From: Streptomyces sp. NBC_00271
Lineage (GTDB): Bacteria > Actinomycetota > Actinomycetes > Streptomycetales > Streptomycetaceae
DNA length: 64,000 nucleotides
Assembly (NCBI RefSeq): GCF_036178845.1
Contig: NZ_CP108070.1
Location: forward strand, 10,726,001-10,790,000
Reading direction: 5' to 3'
This document shows positions 6,821 to 15,462 of this stretch, piece by piece. The first letter of the stretch is position 1. Each line of letters opens with the position of its first letter. The translations under genes and the position numbers were made by a program. The notes beneath the pieces are model-generated. The model saw nothing but the letters and a program-made list of their open reading frames with translations, searched no databases and had not been told where the DNA came from.

Positions 6821-9046
6821 GTGTTCGAACGCATAGCCGAGCTGGCGATCCGCCGGGCCCGGCTGGTACTCATCGTCGCCGTCGTGGCGACAGCTCTCAT
6901 GGGTGCCCTCGGTAGCGGCGCATTCACCAAGCTGCTGGGCGGCGGTTTCGATGACCCGGCGTCCCAGTCCACCCGTGCACGCGATCTCATCGACGAGAAA
7001 TTCGGCGGCGAGACGAACCTCGTGCTGCTGGTCCGCGCCGGCGACGGCCGGGTCGACACCCCGTCTGCCGAGCAGAACGGCAAGGCACTGGTCGCGAGCC
7101 TGAAGAAGGAGAAGACGCTCGCGAACGTCGTCTCGTACTGGGACACGCGGAGCGCCCAACTCCTGTCCAAGGACGGCCGCGAGGCCATGGTCCTCGCCCA
7201 CGTCAAGGGCGACCCGACCCAGCAGCAGAAGAACGCCACGAGCCTGCTCGACGATTACGACGGCACGTACAACAAAGCCCTCACGGTACGGGCCGGTGGG
7301 GTGGCCGCCGTCGGCAACGACATGTCGACGCAGGTGGTCGAGGATCTTGAACTGGCCGAGCTGATCGCGATCCCGCTGACCCTCATCCTGCTGCTGTTCG
7401 TTTTCGGCAGCGTGGTCGCCGCGCTGCTGCCGCTGGCCATCGCCGTCATCGCCATCCTGGGCTCGTTCGCCGAACTGTCCCTGCTCGCCGACGTCACCAG
7501 CGTCTCGAACACGGCGACCAACCTCACCACGGCTCTCGGCCTGGGACTGGGCATCGACTACGGCCTGTTGATGATCAGCCGGTTCAGGGAACAGCTCGCA
7601 ACCGGCGCGAGCGTGGAGGACGCCGTCCGCCGGACGGTGCACACCGCCGGCCGCACCGTCGCGTTCTCCGCCTCCACCGTGGCCGCCGCACTCGCGGCGC
7701 TTCTCGTCTTCCCGCAGTATTTCCTGCGCTCGTTCGGCTTCGCCGGGGTCGGCGTCGTCGCCATCGCGGCCGTCAGCGCGCTGTTCGTCATGCCGCCGCT
7801 GCTCGTCGTCCTGGGGCACCGGGTCAACAAGGGGCAGATGCCCTGGGCGAAGACCGCGAACGTCACCACGCGCGTCTCCATATGGGCGCGGCTGGCGCGT
7901 ACCGTCATGCGGCGGCCCGCGCTCACCGCGCTGCCCGTCCTCGCGGTCCTGCTGGTGGCGGCGAGCCCGCTGCTCGGCATCACCTTCGGCACCCCGGACG
8001 AACGCGTGCTGCCCAAGGACGCCGAGAGCCGCCAGGTCTCCGCGACGCTCCAGAAGAACTTCAACGGCAACGACAACGCCGCCCTCCAGATAGTCATTGG
8101 CCAGAACGTCGGCCAGAACGTGGACAAAGCCCCGTTGGACAAGTACGCCGATCAACTGTCCCAGCTCAAGGGCGTGGTACGGGTCGAGACCAGCACCGGA
8201 ACCTACACCCACGGGCAGGAATCGGCGGCCGGTCCCGGCAGCGCCAACCTCAGCCGCCCCGACGGCCAACGGTTCAGCGTCGTCAGCTCCTTGACGCCGA
8301 AGTCCGACGCGGCGCAGAGCCTGGTCGGCGACGTACGGGCGCTCACCCCGCCCCCCGGCACCCACCCGCTGGTGGGCGGCATCGACGCCGAACTGGTCGA
8401 CGCCAAGCACTCCATCAGCGGCCAAATCCCGCTCGCCATCGGCCTGGTCGTCCTGACCACGTTCGTCCTGCTCTTCCTGTTCACCGGCAGTATCGTGCAG
8501 CCGCTGCGCGCCCTGGCCCTGAACGCGATCACCCTGGTGGCGACGCTCGGCATCATGACCTGGATCTTCCAGGACGGCCATCTCTCCTCCCTGCTCGGCT
8601 TCACGGCGCAGCCGATGGAGATGTCGATGACCGTGCTGATGTTCTGCATCGTCTTCGGTCTGTCGATGGACTACGAGGTGTTCGTCACCAGCCGGATCAA
8701 GGAACTCCACGACCAGGGCGAGGACACCGAGTCCGCCGTCACCAACGGCCTCGGGCACACCGGGCGCATCGTCACCGCCGCCGCCTGCCTGCTCGCGGTG
8801 AGCTTCTTCGCCTTCGGTACGGCCAAGCTCAGTTTCATGCAGATGTTCGGTCTCGGCAGCGGACTGGCGATCCTGATCGACGCTGTCGCCATCCGTGGTG
8901 TGCTCGTTCCCGCCGCGATGCGCCTGCTCGGCGACTCGGCCTGGTACGCGCCCGGCTTCCTGCGCAGATTCCACGGCCGGTTCGGCCTCAGCGAAAGCGC
9001 GCCCGAGCCCGCTGCCGCGCCCGAACCCGCAGTCTCACGGGGTTGA
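6821..9046 (+). CDS. MMPL-family transporter (RND superfamily)
   Basis: 741 residues from a GTG start preceded by AAAGGAGAT, a near-perfect ribosome binding site. The layout is the usual MMPL duplicate: one N-terminal helix (VLIVAVVATALMGALGS), a periplasmic loop, five helices, then the same again. The signature GLGLGIDYGLLMISRFREQL in the first repeat and FGLSMDYEVFVTSRIKE in the second carry the Asp-Tyr pair used for proton coupling. Such proteins export lipids, siderophores or drugs from the inner membrane. The divergent TetR suggests substrate-inducible efflux. Substrate unknown. Confidence 0.93.
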   Translation: MFERIAELAIRRARLVLIVAVVATALMGALGSGAFTKLLGGGFDDPASQSTRARDLIDEKFGGETNLVLLVRAGDGRVDTPSAEQNGKALVASLKKEKTLANVVSYWDTRSAQLLSKDGREAMVLAHVKGDPTQQQKNATSLLDDYDGTYNKALTVRAGGVAAVGNDMSTQVVEDLELAELIAIPLTLILLLFVFGSVVAALLPLAIAVIAILGSFAELSLLADVTSVSNTATNLTTALGLGLGIDYGLLMISRFREQLATGASVEDAVRRTVHTAGRTVAFSASTVAAALAALLVFPQYFLRSFGFAGVGVVAIAAVSALFVMPPLLVVLGHRVNKGQMPWAKTANVTTRVSIWARLARTVMRRPALTALPVLAVLLVAASPLLGITFGTPDERVLPKDAESRQVSATLQKNFNGNDNAALQIVIGQNVGQNVDKAPLDKYADQLSQLKGVVRVETSTGTYTHGQESAAGPGSANLSRPDGQRFSVVSSLTPKSDAAQSLVGDVRALTPPPGTHPLVGGIDAELVDAKHSISGQIPLAIGLVVLTTFVLLFLFTGSIVQPLRALALNAITLVATLGIMTWIFQDGHLSSLLGFTAQPMEMSMTVLMFCIVFGLSMDYEVFVTSRIKELHDQGEDTESAVTNGLGHTGRIVTAAACLLAVSFFAFGTAKLSFMQMFGLGSGLAILIDAVAIRGVLVPAAMRLLGDSAWYAPGFLRRFHGRFGLSESAPEPAAAPEPAVSRG

Positions 9047-9246
9047 CCCCGGCCCACAGCGTCCGGCCCGGCGCGGAATCCGGCTGGGGCGACACCGTCC
9101 AGCGGGCCGCGAGCCTGCTGACGAGGCAGCGCCCCCGGCGGGTCTCGGCGTGCGGATGATCCAGGGCGCACAGCTCCGGCGGGGCGGGCGGCAGTTGCCG
9201 CCCGCCCCGCCGGTCCGTCAAGCGAGGACGACGCCGCAGGCGCTCA

Positions 9247-9828
9247 TCAGCGCAGCTGAACGGGGGGCGCCCAAGCGGGGTTGCGGCCGGTGAAAGCGAC
9301 CAGCCGGTCCAGAGGTGGTGCGCTTGCGTCGAGGGCGATTTCGGGGCCGAAGGGCATGCCGGGGCCACGGTATTCCGGCTGGATCACGCCTTCGAGCACG
9401 GTGAGGGCATGCTGGCAGGTTTGCGGGTCCGGGTTCCATCGCTGGCCGGTCGCACGGGCCAGGTCCCAGCCGTGGCCGAGCGTTTCGATCAACAGCAGGT
9501 CGATGACTACGGAGCCCGGATAGGCGCCGCCCAGCAGCGGAACGTTCACGGTAGCTGTCGCGAGGCCGCCGGCCAGGGCCGATCGGATCGTGGTGGTGAG
9601 GTGCGCGATCACGGCACTCGGGTGGTCGGGGCCGGTGAACGCGGACGGGTCGGGCCGGTCGCTGCCGGACGGGTCAGTCAAGGCAGTGTCGAAGTAGGTG
9701 AGCCAGCCCAGCAGGTGGCGGCGCAACGTGCTCACGTCGAAGTCGTCGCACGGTGTGGGGAGCTTGTCCTGCTCAGGAGTGATGCCGGGGAACTGGTGAG
9801 CCAGGTCCTTGAGTACCGGAAAGATCAT
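9247..9828 (-). CDS. TIGR03086-type metal-binding protein (MDMPI/DinB-like)
   Basis: 193 residues. CDDFDVSTLRRHLLGWLTYF and LIETLGHGWDLARATGQRW are the metal-site helices of the actinobacterial TIGR03086 / mycothiol-dependent maleylpyruvate isomerase-like four-helix bundle. Members are linked to mycothiol-dependent chemistry, but the reaction of this protein is unknown. It is divergent from a TetR gene 9917-10525 with an 88-base gap and is likely its target. Confidence 0.85.
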   Translation of the reverse strand: MIFPVLKDLAHQFPGITPEQDKLPTPCDDFDVSTLRRHLLGWLTYFDTALTDPSGSDRPDPSAFTGPDHPSAVIAHLTTTIRSALAGGLATATVNVPLLGGAYPGSVVIDLLLIETLGHGWDLARATGQRWNPDPQTCQHALTVLEGVIQPEYRGPGMPFGPEIALDASAPPLDRLVAFTGRNPAWAPPVQLR

Positions 9829-9916
9829 GGAACCACTTTCTCTGATAGGTGACTATATCGAGTGTAGGCTACTGTCAACGATCAACGATCGGGCAGGGTC
9901 TACAGTCATAGGGGTG

Positions 9917-10525
9917 GTGACACAAGAGGCCGGGCGGCGGGCCGAGTACGCGGCAGCGACCCGTCAAGCGATCCTGCTGGCGGCGCGGGCACTGTTCGTC
10001 GAACGGGGCTATTTCGACACCCGGGTGCAGGACATCGCCCGCGCGGCGCGGGTAGCAGAGCCCACCGTCTACGCGGCGGTCGGAGGCAAGAGCGGTGTGC
10101 TACGCACACTCATCGAGGACGGGGTGCGTGCCGCTGAGGCCGGCGGCATCTACGAGCGGATCGCTGCGCAGACCGACCCCGGCGCGCTGCTTCGCATGCT
10201 CGTGGACGGCACTCGAAGCGAGTTCGAGCTCTGGTCGCCGATCATGCGTCAGGCGATCGCCGTCGCACCCCAGGACGCCGGAGTCCGGGAGACCGTCGGC
10301 GCGGCGCACGACAGCCTGCGCCGCGGATTGCGGGCCACTGCGGCCCGGCTCGCAGAACTGGGCGCACTGCGTGCCGAAGTCACCGTCGACGAGGCTGCGG
10401 ATGTGCTCTGGTACTTCCTCGGCAACGCCTCCTACTTCACACTGACCGACGACTGCCACTGGCCGCTCGCCCGCTCCGCCGACTGGCTGCACCGATGCCT
10501 CACCGCCGCGCTGCTCGGCACGTAA
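9917..10525 (+). CDS. TetR-family transcriptional regulator
   Basis: About 202 residues from GTG 9917 (an adjacent in-frame GTG at 9914 is also possible; the longer ATG start at 9809 would overlap the divergent gene and is rejected). HTH: AILLAARALFVERGYFDTRV, IARAARVAEPTVYAAVGGKS, the typical TetR helix 2/3 pattern. C-terminal domain unrecognised. In the divergent gap GATCAACGATCG contains a short direct repeat ACGATC. It probably controls the TIGR03086 gene. Confidence 0.88.
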   Translation: MTQEAGRRAEYAAATRQAILLAARALFVERGYFDTRVQDIARAARVAEPTVYAAVGGKSGVLRTLIEDGVRAAEAGGIYERIAAQTDPGALLRMLVDGTRSEFELWSPIMRQAIAVAPQDAGVRETVGAAHDSLRRGLRATAARLAELGALRAEVTVDEAADVLWYFLGNASYFTLTDDCHWPLARSADWLHRCLTAALLGT

Positions 10526-10633
10526 GGAAGTGGCCGGCCAGAACCGCACGCCGTCGTGGGCGTGGAGGCCGCGCGATGTGCAGCCGCCGGGAACGGCCTG
10601 CGCCTCGGCCGTAGACTTCCTTCGATCATCGCC

Positions 10634-10756
10634 CAGGTCGGCGCGGTACGGGCCGAGGCCCGACAGCGGGGCGCGGAGCTGCGGGTCGAGAAACTGGACG
10701 TGACCGACCCCGGCGACCGGGAGAACGCCTGGACCTGGGACATCGAGGTCCTGGCG
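10634..10756 (+). pseudogene. SDR fragment
   Basis: About 41 codons read AVRAEARQRGAELRVEKLDV, then TDPGDRENAWTWDIEVL, which is the beta2-beta4 part of an SDR (the LDVT motif and the strand just before the NNAG motif). The N-terminal glycine motif and everything from NNAG on are missing. The piece ends at a junction with an opposite-strand recombinase fragment. Confidence 0.55.
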
Positions 10757-10779
10757 GGGCGACCGTCGACATCCCCGAG

Positions 10780-10912
10780 GAGTCGCCGGTGACGGCCTCG
10801 GTGGCGAACATCCTGCGGAAGTCGTGGGGCGTGTACTCCGGTGTGCCGCAAGGTTTCGATGACCGCCCAGGACCAGAAGGCGTCGTCCTCCACCAGGCTC
10901 TGGTTGATGCGG
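10780..10912 (-). pseudogene. Tyrosine recombinase remnant with internal deletion
   Basis: Reading the minus strand, RINQSLVEDDAFWSWAVIET followed by LRHTG matches the region just before the first catalytic Arg in a family of actinobacterial tyrosine recombinases. At about 10838 the frame changes and YTPHDFRRMFATEAVTG follows, the HxxR box of the same family. The section between the two catalytic boxes is gone, so an internal deletion plus frameshift has destroyed it. The left end runs into an SDR scrap and the right end joins the sigma factor gene directly. Confidence 0.65.
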
Positions 10913-11464
10913 CGCCCGGTGCAGTCTGGACTTCACGGTTCCGACCGCCACCCCGAGCGTTGCCGCAGCCGCCTGCTGATCCAGGCCCGACCACACGCAG
11001 AGCTCGACGACATCGCGTTCGTGGCGCGGCAGCCGAGCCAACGCCCGGTGGATTTCCGACATGCGACGCTCGTCGTCGACCAGGCCGGCGACACGGTCCG
11101 CGTGGTCGCCCACCGGCTCGTCATGCGAGACGAGCCGGCGCAGCAACGCCTCGGCCCGCCTTAGCCGCCGCCTGGTGTTCGACAGCAGGCCGTCGGCGAT
11201 GCCCAGCAGCCACGGCAAGGCCGAGTCGCGGTCCAGCACCGTCTCCGATCGCCGACGCCAGGCGTGCAAGAACACGGTCGACGTGAGGTCTTCAGCTTCG
11301 GACCAGTCGGCCGTGCGCCGGAACAGGTGGTTGTAGACGGTCTTCCCATGGCGGTCGAACATCCGACCGAACGCCTCCCGGTCGCCGTCGACGGCCCTCG
11401 CCCACAGCTCTCGGTCAGATATCCCTCCGGCCGGTACGGCGGGACCAGCATCGTTCAGTTCCAT
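10913..11464 (-). pseudogene. ECF-type RNA polymerase sigma factor, C-terminus replaced
   Basis: From ATG 11464 about 184 codons encode sigma-70 region 2 (RELWARAVDGDREAFGRMFD, then AEDLTSTVFLHAW) and region 4 (ALARLPRHERDVVELCVWSG, AAATLGVAVGTVKSRLHRA). The protein should end a few residues after KSRLHRAR, but at 10912 the sequence joins a recombinase fragment and the frame runs on into unrelated DNA as far as 10100. All DNA-binding motifs are there, so a read-through protein might still work; I treat it as a truncated gene. No anti-sigma partner is seen. Confidence 0.65.
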
Positions 11465-11927
11465 GCTCTGTACGTGTCCGGCAACCGGCCGGAGGTTCCC
11501 GCTGAGCTAGCTCCGCTTTGACGGACGGATCTGGCCCTGCGGTGAAGACACGTCTTCAGTCGATGTGTAATCACTCGAGTCCATTTGCGTGCTTCGTCCG
11601 CCCCCTGGAGGCGCTACTTCTTCACGCGGGCTGCCGATGACGGGGGCCTCGCGGGGGCGACGGCCCCACTGTGTCTGCGGCACTGGGCGCGACGGGTCAG
11701 ACTCGGGGAATGCGCGGGCGAACCCGGTCCATGACGGCGGCAGCTGGGCGGCCCAGGGAACCAAGGCGGCGGCCCGCGGCGATGGCGCATGCCCGTTCAC
11801 GTCTGCGTGGCCAGGGCCGCTTCCAGGGGTTCCAGGTCGCCGTACAGGGCTGAGTGGAGGGCAGCGGCAAGCTGACGGCTAGCCGTTGCCACCACCCCAG
11901 CCCACCAGACAGACGAATTTCACTGCA
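11465..11927. other. 463-base stretch, no recognisable intact gene
   Basis: A 16-base near-palindrome TGAAGACACGTCTTCA lies at 11543-11558, with TGTAATCA nearby, and may be a regulatory site for the sigma gene. On the minus strand at 11800-11880 one frame reads QLAAALHSALYGDLEPLEAA before a stop, which looks like a protein C-terminus but I cannot name the family. Confidence 0.35.
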
Positions 11928-12030
11928 GAAACCCGCCATCGACCAGCACGAGTCCCCTCCCGTTGCCGCGTACGAGGGACTGGTATCAGACCTGCAAGTC
12001 GCGGCGCAGATGTTGCGGAGTCGCCATTGA
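11928..12030 (+). pseudogene. udgX: Inverted C-terminal piece of UdgX
   Basis: On the plus strand the codons from 11962 to the stop at 12028-12030 read VAAYEGLVSDLQVAAQMLRS followed by RH. This matches the C-terminal helix of actinobacterial UdgX proteins (AFAGLVxDLRVAA-type ending). The rest of udgX lies immediately to the right on the opposite strand and breaks at about 12027. The piece is therefore the displaced and inverted end of the same gene. The HPSS(L/V)LR motif that should precede it is missing. Confidence 0.65.
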
Positions 12031-12572
12031 GGCAGCGGAATGAGCGTTCCGCGGTCCTTCGTCACGCTGAACGGCCGCCCGAGCAGCGCCTTCCCTGCCG
12101 TCGCGCCCAGGGCCACCACCACAGCCGGCCGGATCAGGCGCAACTCAGCGTGGAGCCAGGGCCCGCAGGCGGTCAGCTCCCGCAGGTCCGGCGCTTTGTG
12201 GATACGGCGTTTGCCGCCTTCGGCGAGCGTGAACTTGAAGTGCTTCACGGCGTTGGTGACATACGTGGTCTCCCGGTCGATCCCGGCCTCCGCCAGGGCT
12301 TTGTCCAGCAGTTGGCCGGCCGGGCCGACGAAGGGCTCGCCCCTCTTGTCCTCCTGGTCTCCGGGCTGCTCCCCGACGAGGACAAGCCGCGCCGTGGCTG
12401 CGCCTTTGCCGAAGACGGTCTGGGTGGCGTTCTCGTGGAGGGGGCAGCCCCGGCACTCCGCCGCCGCACGCCGGAGTGCGGGGAGGCCGCCCCGCTTCGG
12501 CAGGTAAGGGGTGGCGTCGTACGCGTCGGGCCCCGGGTCATGGTCGGCGAGGGCATCGTCGGATCGGCTCAT
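12028..12572 (-). pseudogene. udgX: UdgX-type uracil-DNA glycosylase, N-terminal part
   Basis: Residues 1-182 are a normal UdgX: four-Cys iron-sulfur site (AAECRGCPLH is the first part), active-site motif GEQPGDQEDKRGEPFVGPAG and the diagnostic KRRIH loop that gives UdgX its covalent uracil-DNA adduct. At residue about 182 (LIPLPQ) homology ends and the frame runs into foreign DNA. The missing end, with the HPSxLLR motif and last Fe-S Cys, is partly found inverted next door. The product would lack the second half of the catalytic site, so I call it broken. Confidence 0.75.
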
Positions 12573-12768
12573 TTTCCCACCTGGTCACATTTTGCTAGGA
12601 CCGCCGCTGCCGACGGAGCCGGTGGAGCTTGCGTCCCATCGGGAGACGTCCTGGTTCTCGCTGCCCCGGCCAGGGCCGCCTCGGCTCCCGTCGGCGTACC
12701 GTCATCCCCAGACGGACCGCCCGCATCAGCACGCCGCCGGGCGCCGCTCTTCCCGTATGTGTGGAAGC
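12573..12768. other. Gap between broken genes
   Basis: 196 bases with no recognisable coding or structured element. It separates the udgX start from the tail of the small membrane-protein remnant and may hold the udgX promoter (CATTTTGCTAGGA is the most A/T-rich part). Confidence 0.3.
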
Positions 12769-12960
12769 CTACGGCTGGACGTCTGCGTCGTGCTTCTCCT
12801 GCCGCCCGCTGCGCAGCAGCCAGGTGGCACCGCCGACGGCCAGGGCGACCGGCCATTCCAGGGCCCCGGCTACGGTCAGCGCTCCGAGTCCTCCGTAGAA
12901 CACGAGATGTTGCGGGTGCTCCGCTGTCCGCGGTCTGTCCGGTGGCTCCCTCGGTCCACG
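12769..12960 (-). pseudogene. Small membrane protein C-terminal part
   Basis: About 55 codons ending in a stop at 12769 read PQHLVFYGGLGALTVAGALE, then WPVALAVGGATWLLRSGRQE, two hydrophobic helices followed by a charged tail KHDADVQP. It looks like the end of a short conserved Streptomyces membrane protein. The N-terminal part is out of frame with a different gene start (12983-13030), so this is probably a fused remnant. Family not identified. Confidence 0.45.
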
Positions 12961-12982
12961 CTGCGGTGGCCCGCAGGAACCA

Positions 12983-13030
12983 CATGTGTTCGTACTGCCG
13001 TTCCCGCTTGGGGCTCGACCCACGAGGCAT
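12983..13030 (-). pseudogene. N-terminus of plasmid-stabilisation-like protein
   Basis: ATG 13030-13028 opens MPRGSSPKRERQYEH, the very characteristic start of a small basic protein of actinobacteria annotated as plasmid stabilisation protein. After His15 the similarity ends abruptly and the DNA passes into the membrane-protein remnant. About 45 residues of the expected protein are missing. Confidence 0.55.
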
Positions 13031-13035
13031 GATCG

Positions 13036-13260
13036 TCACTGCGCGAAGCCCCGACCATGCTCTGGATCGGCCGAGGAGACAATAATCAGCAGCGGCACCA
13101 GTGTGAGGAACCCCAGCGCCGCGAAGCCCAGCGAACGCTGCACCAACTCCAGATCGCTGCTCCGCCGCCATCCGCGTCCGACTGGTGAATGGCTGATCAC
13201 GCGGCCCAGCCGTTCGAACAGAGAGGAACGGCCCGCGGCACCCGAGGTCTTCATCGGCAT
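13036..13260 (-). pseudogene. YihY/BrkB-family membrane protein, N-terminal fragment
   Basis: 74 codons ending RGFAQ-stop at 13036. DLELVQRSLGFAALGFLTLV followed by PLLIIVSSADPEHGRGFAQ is the first transmembrane helix and loop of YihY/BrkB-type proteins, which are normally about 280-350 residues with six helices. The stop directly precedes the plasmid-stabilisation start at 13030, so the rest of the gene has been replaced. Confidence 0.6.
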
Positions 13261-13377
13261 GCCTTTCGACTACCACGGTCGACACCGGCGCCCCGCGAGG
13301 GCGCGACGCACAGCTTCTGTGACCGTGCGCTTCACCTGGCGAGTGAGCGGTTGGGTCGGCGAGGCTGAGGATGTGAG

Positions 13378-14619
13378 TTGGCGGGGGATGCCGTGTCGAT
13401 GTCCGGGCTCGCAGCCGCCCCCGTGGGGGTGCAGGGTGGAGACGTGGCAGCCCAGCAGCGCTTTGCCGGTCTGCGGCAGTCATGGCAGTCCAGCCATGCG
13501 CTGCTGGTGATCCCTGTTGTGCTCATCCTGGTGATCACTTTGGTGGATATCCACTCTCCCCCAGACGTCCATCTGGGACCGGCGCTGGTCATCGCGCCCG
13601 CGATCACTGCCTCGTTCGCCGGTCCCCGGCTGACCGGCTTCATCGGAGTTCTGGCCTTGGCGGCCCAAGTGATCATTGGCGTGCTTCACGGCGGGCTGGC
13701 CACAACGAACCACGTGGTGCAGTTGGTCACCATCGCGGTGCTCTCGGTTTTGGTTGTGTTCTTGAGTGCGGTGCGCGAGCGGCGCAGTCGGCAATTGGCC
13801 CAGGTGCGGTCGGTTGCGGAGGCCGCGCAGCATGTCCTGCTGTGGCCGCTGCCGGACCAGATCGGGCCGTTGCAGGTCGCCTGCCTGTATCTGGCGGCCG
13901 AGGACGAGGCCCAGATCGGCGGCGATCTGTACGCGGCCACCCGCACGGAGCACGGAACTCGCGTGATGATCGGTGACGTGCGAGGCAAGGGCCTGCCCGC
14001 CATCGGCGAGGCCGCCCTGCTGCTCGGCGCCTTCCGTGAGGCCGCCCACCAGCACACCACGCTGCCGACGCTGGCCGCTGGGCTGGAACAGAGCGTCGCC
14101 CGCTACCTGACCGACTTCGAACCAGAGGACGAGGCCGGGGAACGCTTCGCCACCACCTTGCTGCTGGAGATCCCCGACGAGGACCCCATCACCCGGCTGA
14201 TCAGCTGCGGCCACCCTCCGCCCTTGCTGCTCAGGCCGGGCGAAGCGGTCACGGTTCTCGTGCACCCCGCGCCCCCGCTGGGGGTTGGCCGCACTGGATC
14301 GGAGGACTACACCCTCGATGTGTTCTCCTTCGAGCCCGGGGAGACCCTCCTGCTGTATACCGACGGCGTCATCGAAGCCCGCGACCCTGCTGGCATGTTC
14401 TACCCGTTCACGGATCGGGCAGCCCAGTGGACCGACGCCAGCCCCGAGACGCTTCTGCATCACATGCGGCGCGATCTTCTCGCCCACGTCGGCGGACGCC
14501 TCGACGACGACGCCGCCCTGATCGCGATCCGCCGCACGACCGCTCCGCATCCGAGCCGTCGCCGCGGGAGGATTCTCCGTGGCGGCGGGTTCCGCCACGG
14601 CTCCGCAACAAGCCAATGA
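13378..14619 (+). CDS. Membrane PP2C/SpoIIE-type protein phosphatase
   Basis: 413 residues from TTG 13378 (GTG 13393 and ATG 13399 are alternative starts). Residues about 40-130 form four hydrophobic helices (LLVIPVVLILVITLVDI and others), a common N-terminal membrane module in Streptomyces. The PP2C_SIG domain follows: QIGGDLYAATRTEHGTRVMI, GDVRGKGLPAIGEAALLLG, ATTLLLEI, SCGHPPPLLL, LLLYTDGVIEARD and DDDAALIAIRR, with the metal-binding Asp residues in place. It should dephosphorylate an anti-sigma antagonist (STAS protein) in a partner-switching pathway. No such partner is adjacent. Confidence 0.9.
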   Translation: MAGDAVSMSGLAAAPVGVQGGDVAAQQRFAGLRQSWQSSHALLVIPVVLILVITLVDIHSPPDVHLGPALVIAPAITASFAGPRLTGFIGVLALAAQVIIGVLHGGLATTNHVVQLVTIAVLSVLVVFLSAVRERRSRQLAQVRSVAEAAQHVLLWPLPDQIGPLQVACLYLAAEDEAQIGGDLYAATRTEHGTRVMIGDVRGKGLPAIGEAALLLGAFREAAHQHTTLPTLAAGLEQSVARYLTDFEPEDEAGERFATTLLLEIPDEDPITRLISCGHPPPLLLRPGEAVTVLVHPAPPLGVGRTGSEDYTLDVFSFEPGETLLLYTDGVIEARDPAGMFYPFTDRAAQWTDASPETLLHHMRRDLLAHVGGRLDDDAALIAIRRTTAPHPSRRRGRILRGGGFRHGSATSQ

Positions 14620-14719
14620 GCAGGCGCGCTGACTGAATACGCAGCCTCGCCGACTCAAGCGCTAACTCGCCAGGTGATGCGCTCAGTCACACACTTCCCG
14701 AACGACTCAGGAGGAGGCC

Positions 14720-15070
14720 CTGATCCAGGAAGCCGATGTCCGTGAGTGGCCCAACCACAACGTCGTGGATCCTGGCGGCCACAAGATCGACGCCCGCGAA
14801 GCGATCTATATGGCCACCATCACTGACGACGAACCGGCCAGGGCCACGGCCCGGACCGGACTGCCCACGTTCACCGTCTAGCCTTCTTCCCCTCAACGAC
14901 GCGATCCTCGGGCCGGACTACGTCAAGGTCCCTTACGCCAGGGCACTGGTTGAGAAGGCGCCCTCGGTCGGCATGGACGACCCGCCGAGGCAGAAGAAAC
15001 GATCTTCCAGTGCTACGACATGACCTACCGACCAGGCGCAGGGGGCGAGAGGCAACTCGCGCGCCGCTGA
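14720..15070 (+). pseudogene. PRC-barrel domain protein, frameshifted
   Basis: A good ribosome binding site (CAGGAGGAGG, 14708-14717) precedes CTG where ATG is expected, followed by IQEADVREWPNHNVVDPGGH and KIDAREAIYMAT, the start of the Streptomyces PRC-barrel family. That frame stops at 14879-14881. The continuation is in a second frame (LPLNDAILGPDYVKVPYARA, LVEKAPSVGMDD) and the end in a third (EAEETIFQCYDMTYRPGAGG, ERQLARR), closing at 15068-15070. Two frameshifts and a changed start make it a clear pseudogene. Confidence 0.7.
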
Positions 15071-15246
15071 CCACCCGCCCCTTGAATCCCAAGGAGGTAA
15101 TTGCGCCATATCGCCTGGGTTGGCGTGCGCCGGTCCTGCTCGCAGTGCAGCAGATACCCGCGGGGACGGTCGTACCCGAACATGGTCTCCACCGGATAGC
15201 CGCGCCCCGTCATGTCCTCCGCCTCACGCAGGCAGAACCACAGCAT
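15025..15246 (-). CDS. Hypothetical protein, uncertain
   Basis: 73 codons containing MLWFCLREAEDMTGRGYPVE and TMFGYDRPRGYLLHCEQDRR. Residue composition looks protein-like for the first 55 codons, but the end overlaps the PRC-barrel pseudogene on the other strand and upstream codons AQEVYD are cut by a stop. Probably the remnant of a longer unknown gene. Family not recognised. Confidence 0.3.
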   Translation of the reverse strand: MLWFCLREAEDMTGRGYPVETMFGYDRPRGYLLHCEQDRRTPTQAIWRNYLLGIQGAGGQRRASCLSPPAPGR

Positions 15247-15462
15247 GTCGTAGACCTCTTGCGCTCAGGGGCCCGGCGTCTTCGTCGGTTTGCCCATCCA
15301 GGACGGATGGGAACCGATGGCCGTCGTCACGCGACGGTTCCATGACCGCGTCCTGGGACGACGGGCCTGTGGTGATAGCTCACGGTGACGGTTCGGGATG
15401 CGGGGGTTATCGGGTGCTGATTGGCTGATGGTCCGATCTTCCCGACTGTCCAAGGAGTGACC

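Noticed and set aside
6731..8974. 747-codon open frame opposite the MMPL gene
   Set aside because: Antisense shadow; no motifs, while the plus strand has clear MMPL signatures.
10100..10912. C-terminal 270 codons of the long sigma-factor frame
   Set aside because: They lie antisense to the TetR gene and follow a junction with a recombinase fragment, so they are not an authentic sigma domain.
12569..13483. 304-codon minus-strand frame
   Set aside because: Only the 15-residue plasmid-stabilisation N-terminus at 13030 is meaningful; the rest is out of frame with recognisable pieces.
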